Below, piece by piece: positions 1 through 5,468 of a stretch of DNA of 39,532 nt. The translations under genes and the position numbers were made by a program. The stretch covers positions 1 to 39,532 of IMG/VR virus record IMGVR_UViG_3300004369_000046; one strand, given 5' to 3'. Every line of letters begins with the position of its first letter. Position 1 is the stretch's first letter. The DNA is from a virus. The notes under the pieces are model-generated. The model was given only the letters and a program-made list of their open reading frames with translations. It searched no databases and had not been told where the DNA came from.

Positions 1-36
1 ACGACCCAGTTGTCTGGATTATACATAATATTCTCC

Positions 37-258
37 TTAGTATCCTGGTGCGGAATAGTCAGTATGCTTTTTGTAGTAAGCAAAGCCATCTAATCCATAA
101 GCAGGGCAAACAGAAATAAACTCTGGAAGGCCCATCGCATCTTTTTCGCCTGCTTCTCCGCAGATGAAGAATGCGCCGCTCTTTTCTGGACTCGAATGAA
201 TCCAAATATTTTTTAGTTTTTGAAACATCTTATACTCTTCTTCGGTTATTTCAATCAT
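37..258 (-). CDS. Small protein of unknown function (73 aa)
   Basis: I do not recognise this protein. It is a 73-residue soluble-looking product with an acidic N-terminal helix (starts MIEITEEEYKMFQKL) and a C-terminal half rich in Gly, Tyr and Phe. No signal peptide or membrane segment is visible. Its ATG overlaps the last 8 nt of the MazG-like gene upstream on the same strand, so the two are probably translationally coupled and co-transcribed. It is the last gene before the window edge, so any further operon partner lies outside. The frame is open and compact, and the overlap supports a real gene; function is open. Confidence 0.6.
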   Translation of the reverse strand: MIEITEEEYKMFQKLKNIWIHSSPEKSGAFFICGEAGEKDAMGLPEFISVCPAYGLDGFAYYKKHTDYSAPGY

Positions 259-532
259 AGATAGTTGACCACTTTCTTAATTTTTCTTTTTTAGCTACTT
301 TTGCTAACATTAGCTCTTCTGTATTTAGAATACCAAACTCAGTTAATATGTCAACAAGTGCAAGCATATCGCCTACTTCGAGTGCCAACATTTCTCGATG
401 AAGTTGTCCTGTTTTATAGTGCGTACTGTCTAAACCAAACCGACGAATTTTACTAACTTCTACTATTACTTCTGCACATTCTTCTTGCAAGATGCCCAAC
501 GCTTCTTCAATTTTTTTCATCTGATGTTCCAT
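251..532 (-). CDS. MazG-like nucleotide pyrophosphohydrolase
   Basis: A 93-residue all-alpha protein with the metal-binding pattern of MazG-type NTP pyrophosphohydrolases: EECAEV at residues 17-22 and EVGDML at 52-57, matching the ExxE...ExxD arrangement that holds Mg2+. Family members hydrolyse (d)NTPs to monophosphates and pyrophosphate; phage versions are thought to adjust nucleotide pools or alarmone levels during infection. The length fits the short single-domain phage forms rather than the duplicated bacterial MazG. A GAGGG stretch lies 9 nt upstream of the chosen ATG. It follows the conserved phage gene at 539-973 closely and overlaps the next small gene. Substrate cannot be read from sequence. 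Confidence 0.75.
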   Translation of the reverse strand: MEHQMKKIEEALGILQEECAEVIVEVSKIRRFGLDSTHYKTGQLHREMLALEVGDMLALVDILTEFGILNTEELMLAKVAKKEKLRKWSTIYD

Positions 533-538
533 ATCTTG

Positions 539-973
539 TTACCCTCGACGCATATTACTAACTTCGATCGCTTGTTCCTTGTTAATAATAGGAACAGCAT
601 TGCTTTTATGCATGGTAGCAATGCCTTTAATAAGAGTGCCTGTATATTTTTGGCTTTCTTTCTTAGGAGCCCAGCCGCCAATGCCATCACCGGCACTAGG
701 AATATGCGGTGTTTCACGCTGATATGATTTAATTGGTTTGTAAGTTTCAACTGACACTTGTTTTTGCTTAGAACGATACTCCCCTCGAGTATACGCAACG
801 TAATCATCCAAAGTATCAAACTGCGCCGAATGACAGTTCATCTTACGCATACGCTTATTATGACTACGCCAATCTTGCTCAAGTTGTTTGTACTGTGCAT
901 CCGTTAGTTTACGATGTTTACACTTCTTGTAGCTTGTGGTGGTCATATACGGACCAACAAGGTGCATGCTCAT
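539..973 (-). CDS. Conserved T4-like marine phage protein, unknown function (144 aa)
   Basis: A basic, hydrophilic 144-residue protein. From memory it resembles a family widespread in T4-like marine phages, with an N-terminal LVGPYMTTT segment, a central FDTLDDYVAYTRG and a C-terminal block GIATMHKSNAVPI followed by a terminal MRRG. I know no function for this family. No catalytic motif, signal peptide or membrane helix is seen; many Lys, Arg and Gln residues suggest nucleic-acid or virion contact, which is inference. An AGGAG sits 7 nt before the ATG. It is preceded on the same strand by tRNA-Asn and a GC-rich hairpin, and followed by the MazG-like gene, probably as one transcript from the promoter at 1191-1218. 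Confidence 0.7.
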   Translation of the reverse strand: MSMHLVGPYMTTTSYKKCKHRKLTDAQYKQLEQDWRSHNKRMRKMNCHSAQFDTLDDYVAYTRGEYRSKQKQVSVETYKPIKSYQRETPHIPSAGDGIGGWAPKKESQKYTGTLIKGIATMHKSNAVPIINKEQAIEVSNMRRG

Positions 974-995
974 AATTAACTCCTACGATAAACTG

Positions 996-1020
996 TTAGA
1001 TGGGGCTTGGCCCCATCTAA
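996..1020 (-). terminator. GC-rich hairpin between tRNA-Asn and the 973 gene
   Basis: A perfect 10-bp inverted repeat (TTAGATGGGG / CCCCATCTAA) with a short loop lies 7 nt downstream of the tRNA-Asn CCA end. No U-run follows on the minus strand, so it may be an RNA-processing or attenuating hairpin rather than a full intrinsic terminator. Confidence 0.5.
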
Positions 1021-1026
1021 CTTTGT

Positions 1027-1102
1027 TGGCTCCTGGAGTAGGGCTCGAACCTACGACCGAGCGGTTAACAGCCGCTTGCTCTACCAACTGAGCTATCCAG
1101 GA
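1027..1102 (-). tRNA. tRNA-Asn (anticodon GTT)
   Basis: A complete cloverleaf can be folded on the minus strand. The acceptor stem is TCCTGGA/TCCAGGA, the D arm is GCTC-AGTTGGTA-GAGC, and the anticodon stem AGCGG/CCGCT carries loop CTGTTAA, so the anticodon is GTT (Asn). The T arm has TTCGAGC in its loop. The discriminator is G and the 3' CCA is encoded. It stands alone, separate from the five-tRNA cluster at 7406-7873, downstream of a sigma70-like promoter at 1191-1218. Confidence 0.95.
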
Positions 1103-1190
1103 TCATCTCCTTTGTGTAGTATACATTAGTATACACGTTTCGTCTACTCCGCCGTGTTTGTTAGCCACTTTGGTAGCAGTTAATGTATAT

Positions 1191-1218
1191 ACTATAGCAT
1201 CATTGTTCGAAATGTCAA
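1191..1218 (-). promoter_or_regulatory. Sigma70-type promoter, minus strand
   Basis: On the minus strand TTGACA (1218-1213), a 16-bp spacer and TATAGT (1196-1191). It points at tRNA-Asn and the genes below 973. A divergent sigma70-like promoter lies 42 bp away at 1261-1289, so this is a two-way early control region. Confidence 0.7.
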
Positions 1219-1260
1219 CTGGTTTCTGCATTAATTTGGTGTTTTTCCTATAAATTTCGG

Positions 1261-1289
1261 TTGACAACATTGCTATTTTATAGTACAGT
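1261..1289 (+). promoter_or_regulatory. Sigma70-type promoter, plus strand
   Basis: TTGACA (1261-1266), a 17-bp spacer and TACAGT (1284-1289). A -10 variant TATAGT overlaps it at a poorer spacing. It drives the 40-aa basic protein and the glycine-zipper gene starting at 1330 and 1449. Between it and the divergent promoter, 1103-1190 holds no gene that I can support. Confidence 0.6.
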
Positions 1290-1329
1290 AATAACTGTAG
1301 TAAGGTAAGTACTCTTAGCGGAGAAAAAA

Positions 1330-1452
1330 ATGCTTAAACATCGTAAACATTTTGTGCTATTTCACAAAAATAGCCCCTTCAAAGCTAAAAGTGTGAAGTC
1401 AAAAAAACTTTACTCACGTAAACTTAAACATTCGAAAAGGGAGAGCTTATGA
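1330..1452 (+). CDS. Small, very basic protein (40 aa)
   Basis: A 40-residue ORF below usual size cut-offs. It begins MLKHRKHF and ends KHSKRESL, and nearly half its residues are Lys, Arg or His, with no acidic patch except near the end. A GGAG lies 7 nt before the ATG, and a sigma70-like promoter lies 41 nt further upstream. Its stop overlaps the start of the glycine-zipper gene (ATGA), the usual sign of translational coupling. It could be a nucleic-acid-binding peptide, or a leader whose translation controls the next gene. I do not recognise a family; RBS and coupling make it likely to be translated. Confidence 0.55.
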   Translation: MLKHRKHFVLFHKNSPFKAKSVKSKKLYSRKLKHSKRESL

Positions 1453-1901
1453 TTAAAAAGTCTCTTATTGTAGCTACGTCTGCATTAGCTCTAACAATGG
1501 CTAATGTCAGTACTGCTCGAGCAGATGACGCATCGGGTATTATATTGGGTGGGATTGTTGGTGGTATACTAGCAAGCACAATTACCAAAGGCAAGAATCG
1601 TGATATTGCGATTGCTGGCGGCGCTGTCTTAGGTGCTGTAGTTGGTGATGAGATGGTTAACCACAAACACAAACCACAACATGTAGAAAGTGAAAGGGTT
1701 GAATATTACGAGCCGCATCGTCCAAGACATGATGCTGGTTATCAACAACCTCAAAACTTTGATCCATGCTTGCGTTATCACCAAGAACATAACAGAAGAG
1801 CTTGCAGAGCAGGTCAAGTTCGACACGAAATGCAACGCTCATACAACTATGGATATAACAACCAAAGACGTTACAGCCATGGTCATCCATGGTGGAACTA
1901 A
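1449..1901 (+). CDS. Secreted glycine-zipper protein
   Basis: A 150-residue protein with a clear Sec signal peptide: MIKK, a hydrophobic stretch to about residue 20 and an ARA cleavage site near residue 25. Residues about 30-68 form two Gly-rich hydrophobic stretches (GIILGGIVGG..., then AIAGGAVLGAVVG) typical of glycine-zipper 2TM envelope domains. The C-terminal half is hydrophilic and rich in His, Tyr, Arg and Gln, with two Cys (in DPCLRYH and RRACRAG) that could form a disulfide in the periplasm. Bacterial relatives sit in the outer membrane or periplasm. In a phage it may modify the envelope, for superinfection exclusion or lysis timing (inference). It is coupled to the upstream 40-aa gene. 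Confidence 0.75.
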   Translation: MIKKSLIVATSALALTMANVSTARADDASGIILGGIVGGILASTITKGKNRDIAIAGGAVLGAVVGDEMVNHKHKPQHVESERVEYYEPHRPRHDAGYQQPQNFDPCLRYHQEHNRRACRAGQVRHEMQRSYNYGYNNQRRYSHGHPWWN

Positions 1902-2608
1902 AGACTACGGAGTAACTCCCAAGTCTCTTCCCAGTTGCTAACTGTAAATACTTCGCCCAGCCCATCGTTAATGATGCGCTGAGCGATTGTATGATCGTTT
2001 CCGGTTGGATCAGTCTGATCACCAAAGAAACGAACATAACATTCACCTTCTAGTGTATCGATTACTTGTTGCTTATCTGCTCCTTTAGGATAGATATCAA
2101 TTGATATCTCGCCACCTACACGAGCTTCTAGATCTAGAAAGTGTACGCCTAATTCTGTAGCAATACGAATTCGTTCACCAGTTTGGTCATCAAACGCATG
2201 ATACTCTTGGCGCTGTTGTATATCTGCATTACGTCCTACTACGCTAAAATTACACAAACCAGGACGGTGCTCTATATGGTTTCCTGTTCGAATTTTATAA
2301 TCGCTTTGAAATAATTTTTCTAATAGAAAATATTCCGCTTCACCTGGCAATTGCCAAGGATTAGTATAGATGTTTTTACCTTGCGCCCAAACATCATTAC
2401 CTAAACAGTTAAATGATCTTCCAATACTTTCGCAAATTTTCGAACCAAGTTGTTCTACTGTTTTGGAGTAATCGCTACCAGTTACTACCCCGATGTGATA
2501 CTTGCGTTGACTTATAAAGTCGCAAAACCAATTTTCAAATTCTTTATTAATTCTTTGTCTACTTGGGGTGAGTGTACCATCTACATCAAACAATAAAATT
2601 TGTTGCAA
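1898..2608 (-). CDS. Eukaryotic-type phosphomannomutase (HAD superfamily)
   Basis: A 236-residue HAD-family protein with close resemblance to the human PMM2/PMM1 type of phosphomannomutase, which interconverts mannose 6-phosphate and mannose 1-phosphate for GDP-mannose synthesis. Visible blocks: FDVDGTLTPSRQ (residues 7-18; both Asp of the HAD motif), VVTGSD, EHRPGLCNFSVVGR in the cap, GGEISIDIYPKG and FFGDQTDPTGND (metal site). Length is near the 245 residues of the family. I chose a TTG start at 2608 because GGAG lies 9 nt upstream; an ATG further out at 2671 would place the preceding terminator hairpin inside the gene. Its 3' end overlaps the convergent glycine-zipper gene by 4 nt. A phage copy suggests sugar-nucleotide or surface-glycan metabolism. 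Confidence 0.85.
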   Translation of the reverse strand: MQQILLFDVDGTLTPSRQRINKEFENWFCDFISQRKYHIGVVTGSDYSKTVEQLGSKICESIGRSFNCLGNDVWAQGKNIYTNPWQLPGEAEYFLLEKLFQSDYKIRTGNHIEHRPGLCNFSVVGRNADIQQRQEYHAFDDQTGERIRIATELGVHFLDLEARVGGEISIDIYPKGADKQQVIDTLEGECYVRFFGDQTDPTGNDHTIAQRIINDGLGEVFTVSNWEETWELLRSL

Positions 2609-2631
2609 ATCTTGTTTCTCCAATTTATAAA

Positions 2632-2657
2632 AGTAGTGGGCCCAAAGGCCCACTACT
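2632..2657 (-). terminator. Intrinsic terminator after the 2919 gene
   Basis: An 11-bp perfect stem (AGTAGTGGGCC / GGCCCACTACT) with a 4-nt loop, followed on the minus strand by TTTTAT. It ends the small gene at 2680-2919 and lies directly upstream of the phosphomannomutase RBS, so that gene depends on read-through or a promoter I cannot see. Confidence 0.8.
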
Positions 2658-2679
2658 GACTTACGCATCAACGATGCAA

Positions 2680-2919
2680 TTAGTCCTTTTTAGTAACAAA
2701 GGTATAAAGCTCTGTGGCTTTATCCATGATTTCCTTTGGCTGGTACATCTTTGGGGTGTACTTTTCAAAGTATTCAGTTACTGATTTGCCTTGCTCTTTG
2801 AATTGCTCCATAGCGGCATGGGCGAGACCGATCTGATCATCATACTGACGATCCATCATCTCTTTAGCCATCTTTAATAGCTCTAAACGGATTTCAAATG
2901 GGTTTTTGTTTGCAGACAT
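2680..2919 (-). CDS. Conserved small T4-like phage protein (79 aa)
   Basis: A 79-residue helical protein starting MSANKNPFEIR, with a C-terminal motif PKEIMDKATELYTFV. From memory it resembles a short protein conserved among marine T4-like phages, for which I know no function. It is rich in Met, Lys and Glu with no membrane segment. The start is well supported: AAGGAG lies 8 nt before the ATG, and a strong sigma70-like promoter (TTGCAT-N17-TATAAT) lies about 60 nt upstream. A strong intrinsic terminator follows 22 nt after the stop, so it is probably an abundant monocistronic early transcript. Confidence 0.75.
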   Translation of the reverse strand: MSANKNPFEIRLELLKMAKEMMDRQYDDQIGLAHAAMEQFKEQGKSVTEYFEKYTPKMYQPKEIMDKATELYTFVTKKD

Positions 2920-2978
2920 AATTTTCTCCTTTGTGTGTATATGTGTCTATGTTATAACATTCACTATGTTACATATCT

Positions 2979-3007
2979 ATTATAACAATAATATTTAGTG
3001 AATGCAA
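2979..3007 (-). promoter_or_regulatory. Sigma70-type promoter for the 2919 gene
   Basis: Minus strand TTGCAT (3007-3002), 17-bp spacer, perfect TATAAT (2984-2979). An inverted repeat CATTCACT...AGTGAATG spans it, and the palindrome ATGTTATAACAT (2950-2961) lies in the leader; either could be an operator. Confidence 0.75.
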
Positions 3008-3016
3008 GCCTACATT

Positions 3017-3038
3017 TTACCAAATAATTATTTGGTAA
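3017..3038. repeat. Perfect 22-bp palindrome
   Basis: A perfect inverted repeat of two 11-bp arms (TTACCAAATAA and its complement) with no spacer, lying 2 nt beyond the stop of the 55-codon gene at 3041-3205 and just upstream of the promoter at 2979-3007. It could end the upstream transcript as a weak AT-rich hairpin or bind a dimeric regulator. Confidence 0.6.
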
Positions 3039-3040
3039 CT

Positions 3041-3205
3041 TTATTTACCAGAGGAGGTATCGTTACCTGCTCTAATGACATTATGCTCAATAAAATCGCG
3101 AGCAATTTTGCTATTAGTTGTAACCAATGCTACAGTACCATCATCATGGTATACTACAACTCTACGGCTATCTTTATCTCGTATTGCTTTCATTTTCGCA
3201 CTCAT
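3041..3205 (-). CDS. Small protein of unknown function (54 aa)
   Basis: A 54-residue ORF directly downstream of the tmRNA on the same strand, too short for most gene callers. It starts MSAKMKAIRDKDSRRVVVYH and ends DTSSGK; a second Met at residue 5 is an alternative start. The middle (VVVYHDDGTVALVTTNS) reads like a small beta-hairpin followed by a helix, with no membrane segment. No strong Shine-Dalgarno is visible, which lowers confidence. It is probably expressed by read-through from the tmRNA promoter. A perfect palindrome follows its stop. I recognise no family. Confidence 0.5.
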   Translation of the reverse strand: MSAKMKAIRDKDSRRVVVYHDDGTVALVTTNSKIARDFIEHNVIRAGNDTSSGK

Positions 3206-3221
3206 TACTGTTAACAAAAGT

Positions 3222-3519
3222 TACATGGCACTTCTGTTGCCAGGCAGTTCCCGCCCCTACATACCTAAATTAGGCTGCTAGTGCCATTTCTGGCTCAAAG
3301 TTGTCATTTGCAACTATTTGGTTTCTTGCGTTAACCGAGCTTGCGCCGGACAACTCCACTCTTCTACTACCTGCCAGTCGATCCTAAGTTCGGCCCCATC
3401 ATAAACACACTTCATGGATGAACCCACTTTTCACCTTGCGGTTAGAGTGTGTTTATGGTGGAGCCGCCGGGTACCGCCCCCGGGTCCTGTACAGCGTTTG
3501 AATTGCTTCAACGTTGCAG
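3222..3519 (-). ncRNA. ssrA: Two-piece (circularly permuted) tmRNA
   Basis: On the minus strand the order is acceptor piece, spacer, coding piece, as in alphaproteobacterial permuted tmRNA. The acceptor piece (about 3519-3456) ends with CGGCTCC-A-CCA; the coding piece begins GGGGCCG at 3397. These form a 7-bp acceptor stem with the G3-U pair that specifies alanine. The excised spacer (3398-3455) folds as a perfect 10-bp hairpin. Next come GGATCGAC, the resume region AAATAGTTGCAAATGAC (close to E. coli AAATAGTCGCAAACGAC), and the tag reading frame 3311-3273, ANDNFEPEMALAA, with TAA at 3272-3270. A hairpin at 3227-3241 closes the coding piece. The 5' and 3' ends are estimates. It tags stalled nascent proteins and frees ribosomes, working with host SmpB. 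Confidence 0.93.
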
Positions 3520-3525
3520 TTTATA

Positions 3526-3554
3526 TTTATACGCTAATTTTGTGACTTTGTCAA
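3526..3554 (-). promoter_or_regulatory. Sigma70-type promoter of the tmRNA
   Basis: Minus strand TTGACA (3554-3549), 17-bp spacer, TATAAA (3531-3526), a near-consensus promoter placing transcription start near 3519, at the tmRNA acceptor piece. The -10 extends to TATAAATA, so it also matches the late octamer; transcription could occur both early and late. Confidence 0.8.
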
Positions 3555-3628
3555 GTATTTTTTTAGCCAGCATCACGAGTCAGATAGTTTACACGGCTAT
3601 TTAAAGGAGCAAAATTTATAATCAAAAA

Positions 3629-3655
3629 AATAAGCGAGGATAAACCTCGCTTATT
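3629..3655. terminator. Bidirectional intrinsic terminator after the porin gene
   Basis: An 11-bp perfect stem AATAAGCGAGG / CCTCGCTTATT with a 5-nt loop. A minus-strand U-run follows (TTTTTTTGAT), ending the porin transcript 26 nt after its stop. It also insulates the tmRNA promoter. Confidence 0.85.
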
Positions 3656-3680
3656 TGGTATGCTTTAGATTTTAACTAAA

Positions 3681-4556
3681 TTAGAATGAAAAACTAATAC
3701 CACTACGTGCTGTCCAATCGGAAGTGTCACGGTCATAATCTACAGTAACAAAACCTGTAGTGTTCTTTCTAAAGCGATATTCAGTTGCGCCGGTAATTGT
3801 TCCAGAATCGCCTGCCGCATCAGTATCACTATAACCAGCTTTGAAAGTTAATGCACTGGTGACATCATAACCAACAACTGCTTCGTAGCCAATTACATCT
3901 GTTGTCGCATTCTTCATGCTTAAACTACCTGCAACTAGTACTGGACCAAATTTGCGTTCAGCGCCAACACCGTAGTGGCTAATATCTGTCAGATTATTGT
4001 GTGCGTATGCAACACCAATACCAAACATTTCGGCACCAACTTGGAAATTATCAATAGTCTTATTTTGTGCATCATCTGTCATTACAGCGAGACCACCAAA
4101 TTGTAGATCACCGATCTTATTCATATAGCGTACACTGTTTGATTGATAGAAATCTTGCTTCTGTACGCCTGCATTTCCACCATTGAAAAATTTATCGCCT
4201 TTGTCAACAAAAGTTTCCATGATGCTCATGTGCTTACCAATACTGACCGCACCCAATGTACCGTGCTGAACACCTACATATCCAAAACGAGTTGTCAAAG
4301 CGTTGCTACTATTGACATCCACATTAGCACTTAGTTCCCCAAATACACCGACTCCTTCAGATACGTTGGAGCTTACAGTAACGCCAACTTTTGAATCAGT
4401 TGATTTAACACTAGGATCAACATTGTTCTGACTGGTTGTTTCAACAAAGCCTCGAACTTCGCCAAACACTTTTACATCAACTGGAGTCTCTTGAGCAAAA
4501 GCCGATGTGCCAGCAATCGCTAAGATTGCCGCCGCAATAATACTAAACTTATTCAT
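3681..4556 (-). CDS. Phage-encoded Gram-negative outer-membrane porin
   Basis: A 291-residue outer-membrane beta-barrel of the Gram-negative general porin type. It has a Sec signal peptide (MNKFSIIAAAILAIAGTSAFA, cleavage near residue 21), then FGEVRGF, repeated alternating strands with Gly/Tyr/Phe girdles (TRFGYVGVQ, GAVSIGKH, VGYDVTSALTFKAGYSDTD) and a terminal SISFSF, the C-terminal Phe signal read by the BAM machinery. It is short compared with enteric trimeric porins (about 340), like some marine porins. AAGGAAGG precedes the ATG. It stands alone between a strong terminator and a late-type promoter with a 5' hairpin. Phage porins are known in lambdoid phages (Lc of PA-2), where they replace or mask receptors; the same role here is inference. 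Confidence 0.85.
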   Translation of the reverse strand: MNKFSIIAAAILAIAGTSAFAQETPVDVKVFGEVRGFVETTSQNNVDPSVKSTDSKVGVTVSSNVSEGVGVFGELSANVDVNSSNALTTRFGYVGVQHGTLGAVSIGKHMSIMETFVDKGDKFFNGGNAGVQKQDFYQSNSVRYMNKIGDLQFGGLAVMTDDAQNKTIDNFQVGAEMFGIGVAYAHNNLTDISHYGVGAERKFGPVLVAGSLSMKNATTDVIGYEAVVGYDVTSALTFKAGYSDTDAAGDSGTITGATEYRFRKNTTGFVTVDYDRDTSDWTARSGISFSF

Positions 4557-4626
4557 ATTTTACCTTCCTTTTGGTTTAATTTAATGTGTGTATGTGAGTA
4601 AGGTATATACACATATCAATTGAATA

Positions 4627-4657
4627 CCGTAGTATAAACTACGGCATGATATTTACC
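4627..4657 (-). promoter_or_regulatory. Late-type promoter with 5'-terminal hairpin for the porin
   Basis: Octamer GGTAAATA on the minus strand (4657-4650). At T4-late spacing transcription starts at 4644, exactly the first base of a perfect 7-bp hairpin (CCGTAGT / ACTACGG, 4644-4627). The remaining leader to the ATG at 4556 is about 70 nt. A TTGACT 2 bp upstream of the octamer has no good -10 at 17 bp. Confidence 0.5.
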
Positions 4658-4693
4658 CAGTCAACTAAATTTATAAATTTTCTTCAAAAAACG

Positions 4694-4701
4694 GTTAAAT
4701 A
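4694..4701 (+). promoter_or_regulatory. Late-type octamer just before the 4709 gene
   Basis: GTTAAATA, ending 8 nt before the ATG. T4-like spacing puts the transcript start at 4707, giving a 2-nt leader. No Shine-Dalgarno is present. Confidence 0.4.
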
Positions 4702-4708
4702 TTAAGCT

Positions 4709-5305
4709 ATGAACTTAGAACAAGCTCAAAATGAACTGCTCAGAGTGAGCGCACCGCACTATACTGCACAAACAGTAGGTCCGGTAGATATCATTGCCAA
4801 GCAAGGCGGACAATGCACGTTAAACAACAATGTGCTGATGCTAAACTCTGGCGAGCAGAGCATTATACAAATCACACTCACTAATCAGGATATCCCATGG
4901 GATAAGACACGCATATTAGAAGCTGGAAATCGCATACTAAAAAGAGTTGGAACCGCTGACGAAGTATTTCAAAGCATGGTACATGAAATCAATGTGCAAC
5001 GTAAAACAGCATTTGATATTGCATACCAAAGAGTTCAGCAACTACAACGTCAAGAAGAAATCAAATTACCTACCCAAGAAGAAATCGATAACACCAAGGT
5101 TCCTGAAATTATTGTTATAGAGCGTGAAGTAGAACGTGTAGTAGAGGTTGAAAAACCAATTGAAGTTGAGAAGATTGTTGAAGTTGAAAAGGTTGTCGAA
5201 CGAGTTGTTGAAGTTGAAAAACTTGTGGAAGTTGAAAAGCTCGTAGAAGTCGAAAAGCCTCGCAAAGGTCTCTGGGCTAAAGTTAAAGATTGGTTTAAAG
5301 GTTAA
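4709..5305 (+). CDS. Protein with VEVEK repeats and amphipathic C-terminus
   Basis: A 198-residue protein of unknown family. Residues 1-125 look like a folded, mostly alpha region. Residues about 133-183 are a low-complexity tract built from VEVEK units (EVEKIVEVEKVVERVVEVEK and similar), predicted as an extended charged rod or coiled coil. The last 15 residues (KGLWAKVKDWFKG) form a basic aromatic amphipathic helix that could bind membrane or DNA. It is co-directional with the 51-aa membrane protein 7 nt downstream, suggesting joint action at the envelope or in lysis (inference). The upstream octamer and lack of RBS suggest a leaderless mRNA. No signal peptide. Confidence 0.7.
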   Translation: MNLEQAQNELLRVSAPHYTAQTVGPVDIIAKQGGQCTLNNNVLMLNSGEQSIIQITLTNQDIPWDKTRILEAGNRILKRVGTADEVFQSMVHEINVQRKTAFDIAYQRVQQLQRQEEIKLPTQEEIDNTKVPEIIVIEREVERVVEVEKPIEVEKIVEVEKVVERVVEVEKLVEVEKLVEVEKPRKGLWAKVKDWFKG

Positions 5306-5312
5306 GTAATTA

Positions 5313-5468
5313 ATGAGATTTAAATCAATAGCACTAGGTCTATCGACTGTGGCAATCTATAGCCTAATCGTGCTTCATCCACATGGAATTGCAATGCTAG
5401 CACTTGCGTGGATGATACCCATATGGGCACTGCTTGTTTGGGAAACGATTCTTAAAGGTGCTATTTAA
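5313..5468 (+). CDS. Small two-helix membrane protein (51 aa)
   Basis: A 51-residue ORF missed by size cut-offs. It starts MRFKSIALGLSTVAIYS and contains two hydrophobic segments (about 5-20 and 27-46) separated by HPHG, so both ends probably lie on the same side of the inner membrane. It ends WETILKGAI. It begins 7 nt after the VEVEK-repeat gene and is likely co-transcribed. Its last 8 nt overlap the convergent gene at 5461-6882. Size and topology are compatible with a small holin or a membrane partner of the preceding protein, but no lysis enzyme lies next to it, so this is speculation. Confidence 0.5.
   Translation: MRFKSIALGLSTVAIYSLIVLHPHGIAMLALAWMIPIWALLVWETILKGAI

Noticed and set aside
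2609-2671. N-terminal extension of the phosphomannomutase frame to an upstream ATG
   Set aside because: The extension would translate through the intrinsic terminator hairpin of the previous gene, and its sequence shows no match to the enzyme family; a TTG with GGAG at good spacing starts exactly at the conserved domain.
5050-5265. Minus-strand Ser/Thr-repeat ORF
   Set aside because: It is the antisense shadow of the VEVEK repeats; repeat codons read backwards give open Ser/Thr repeats without RBS or domain.
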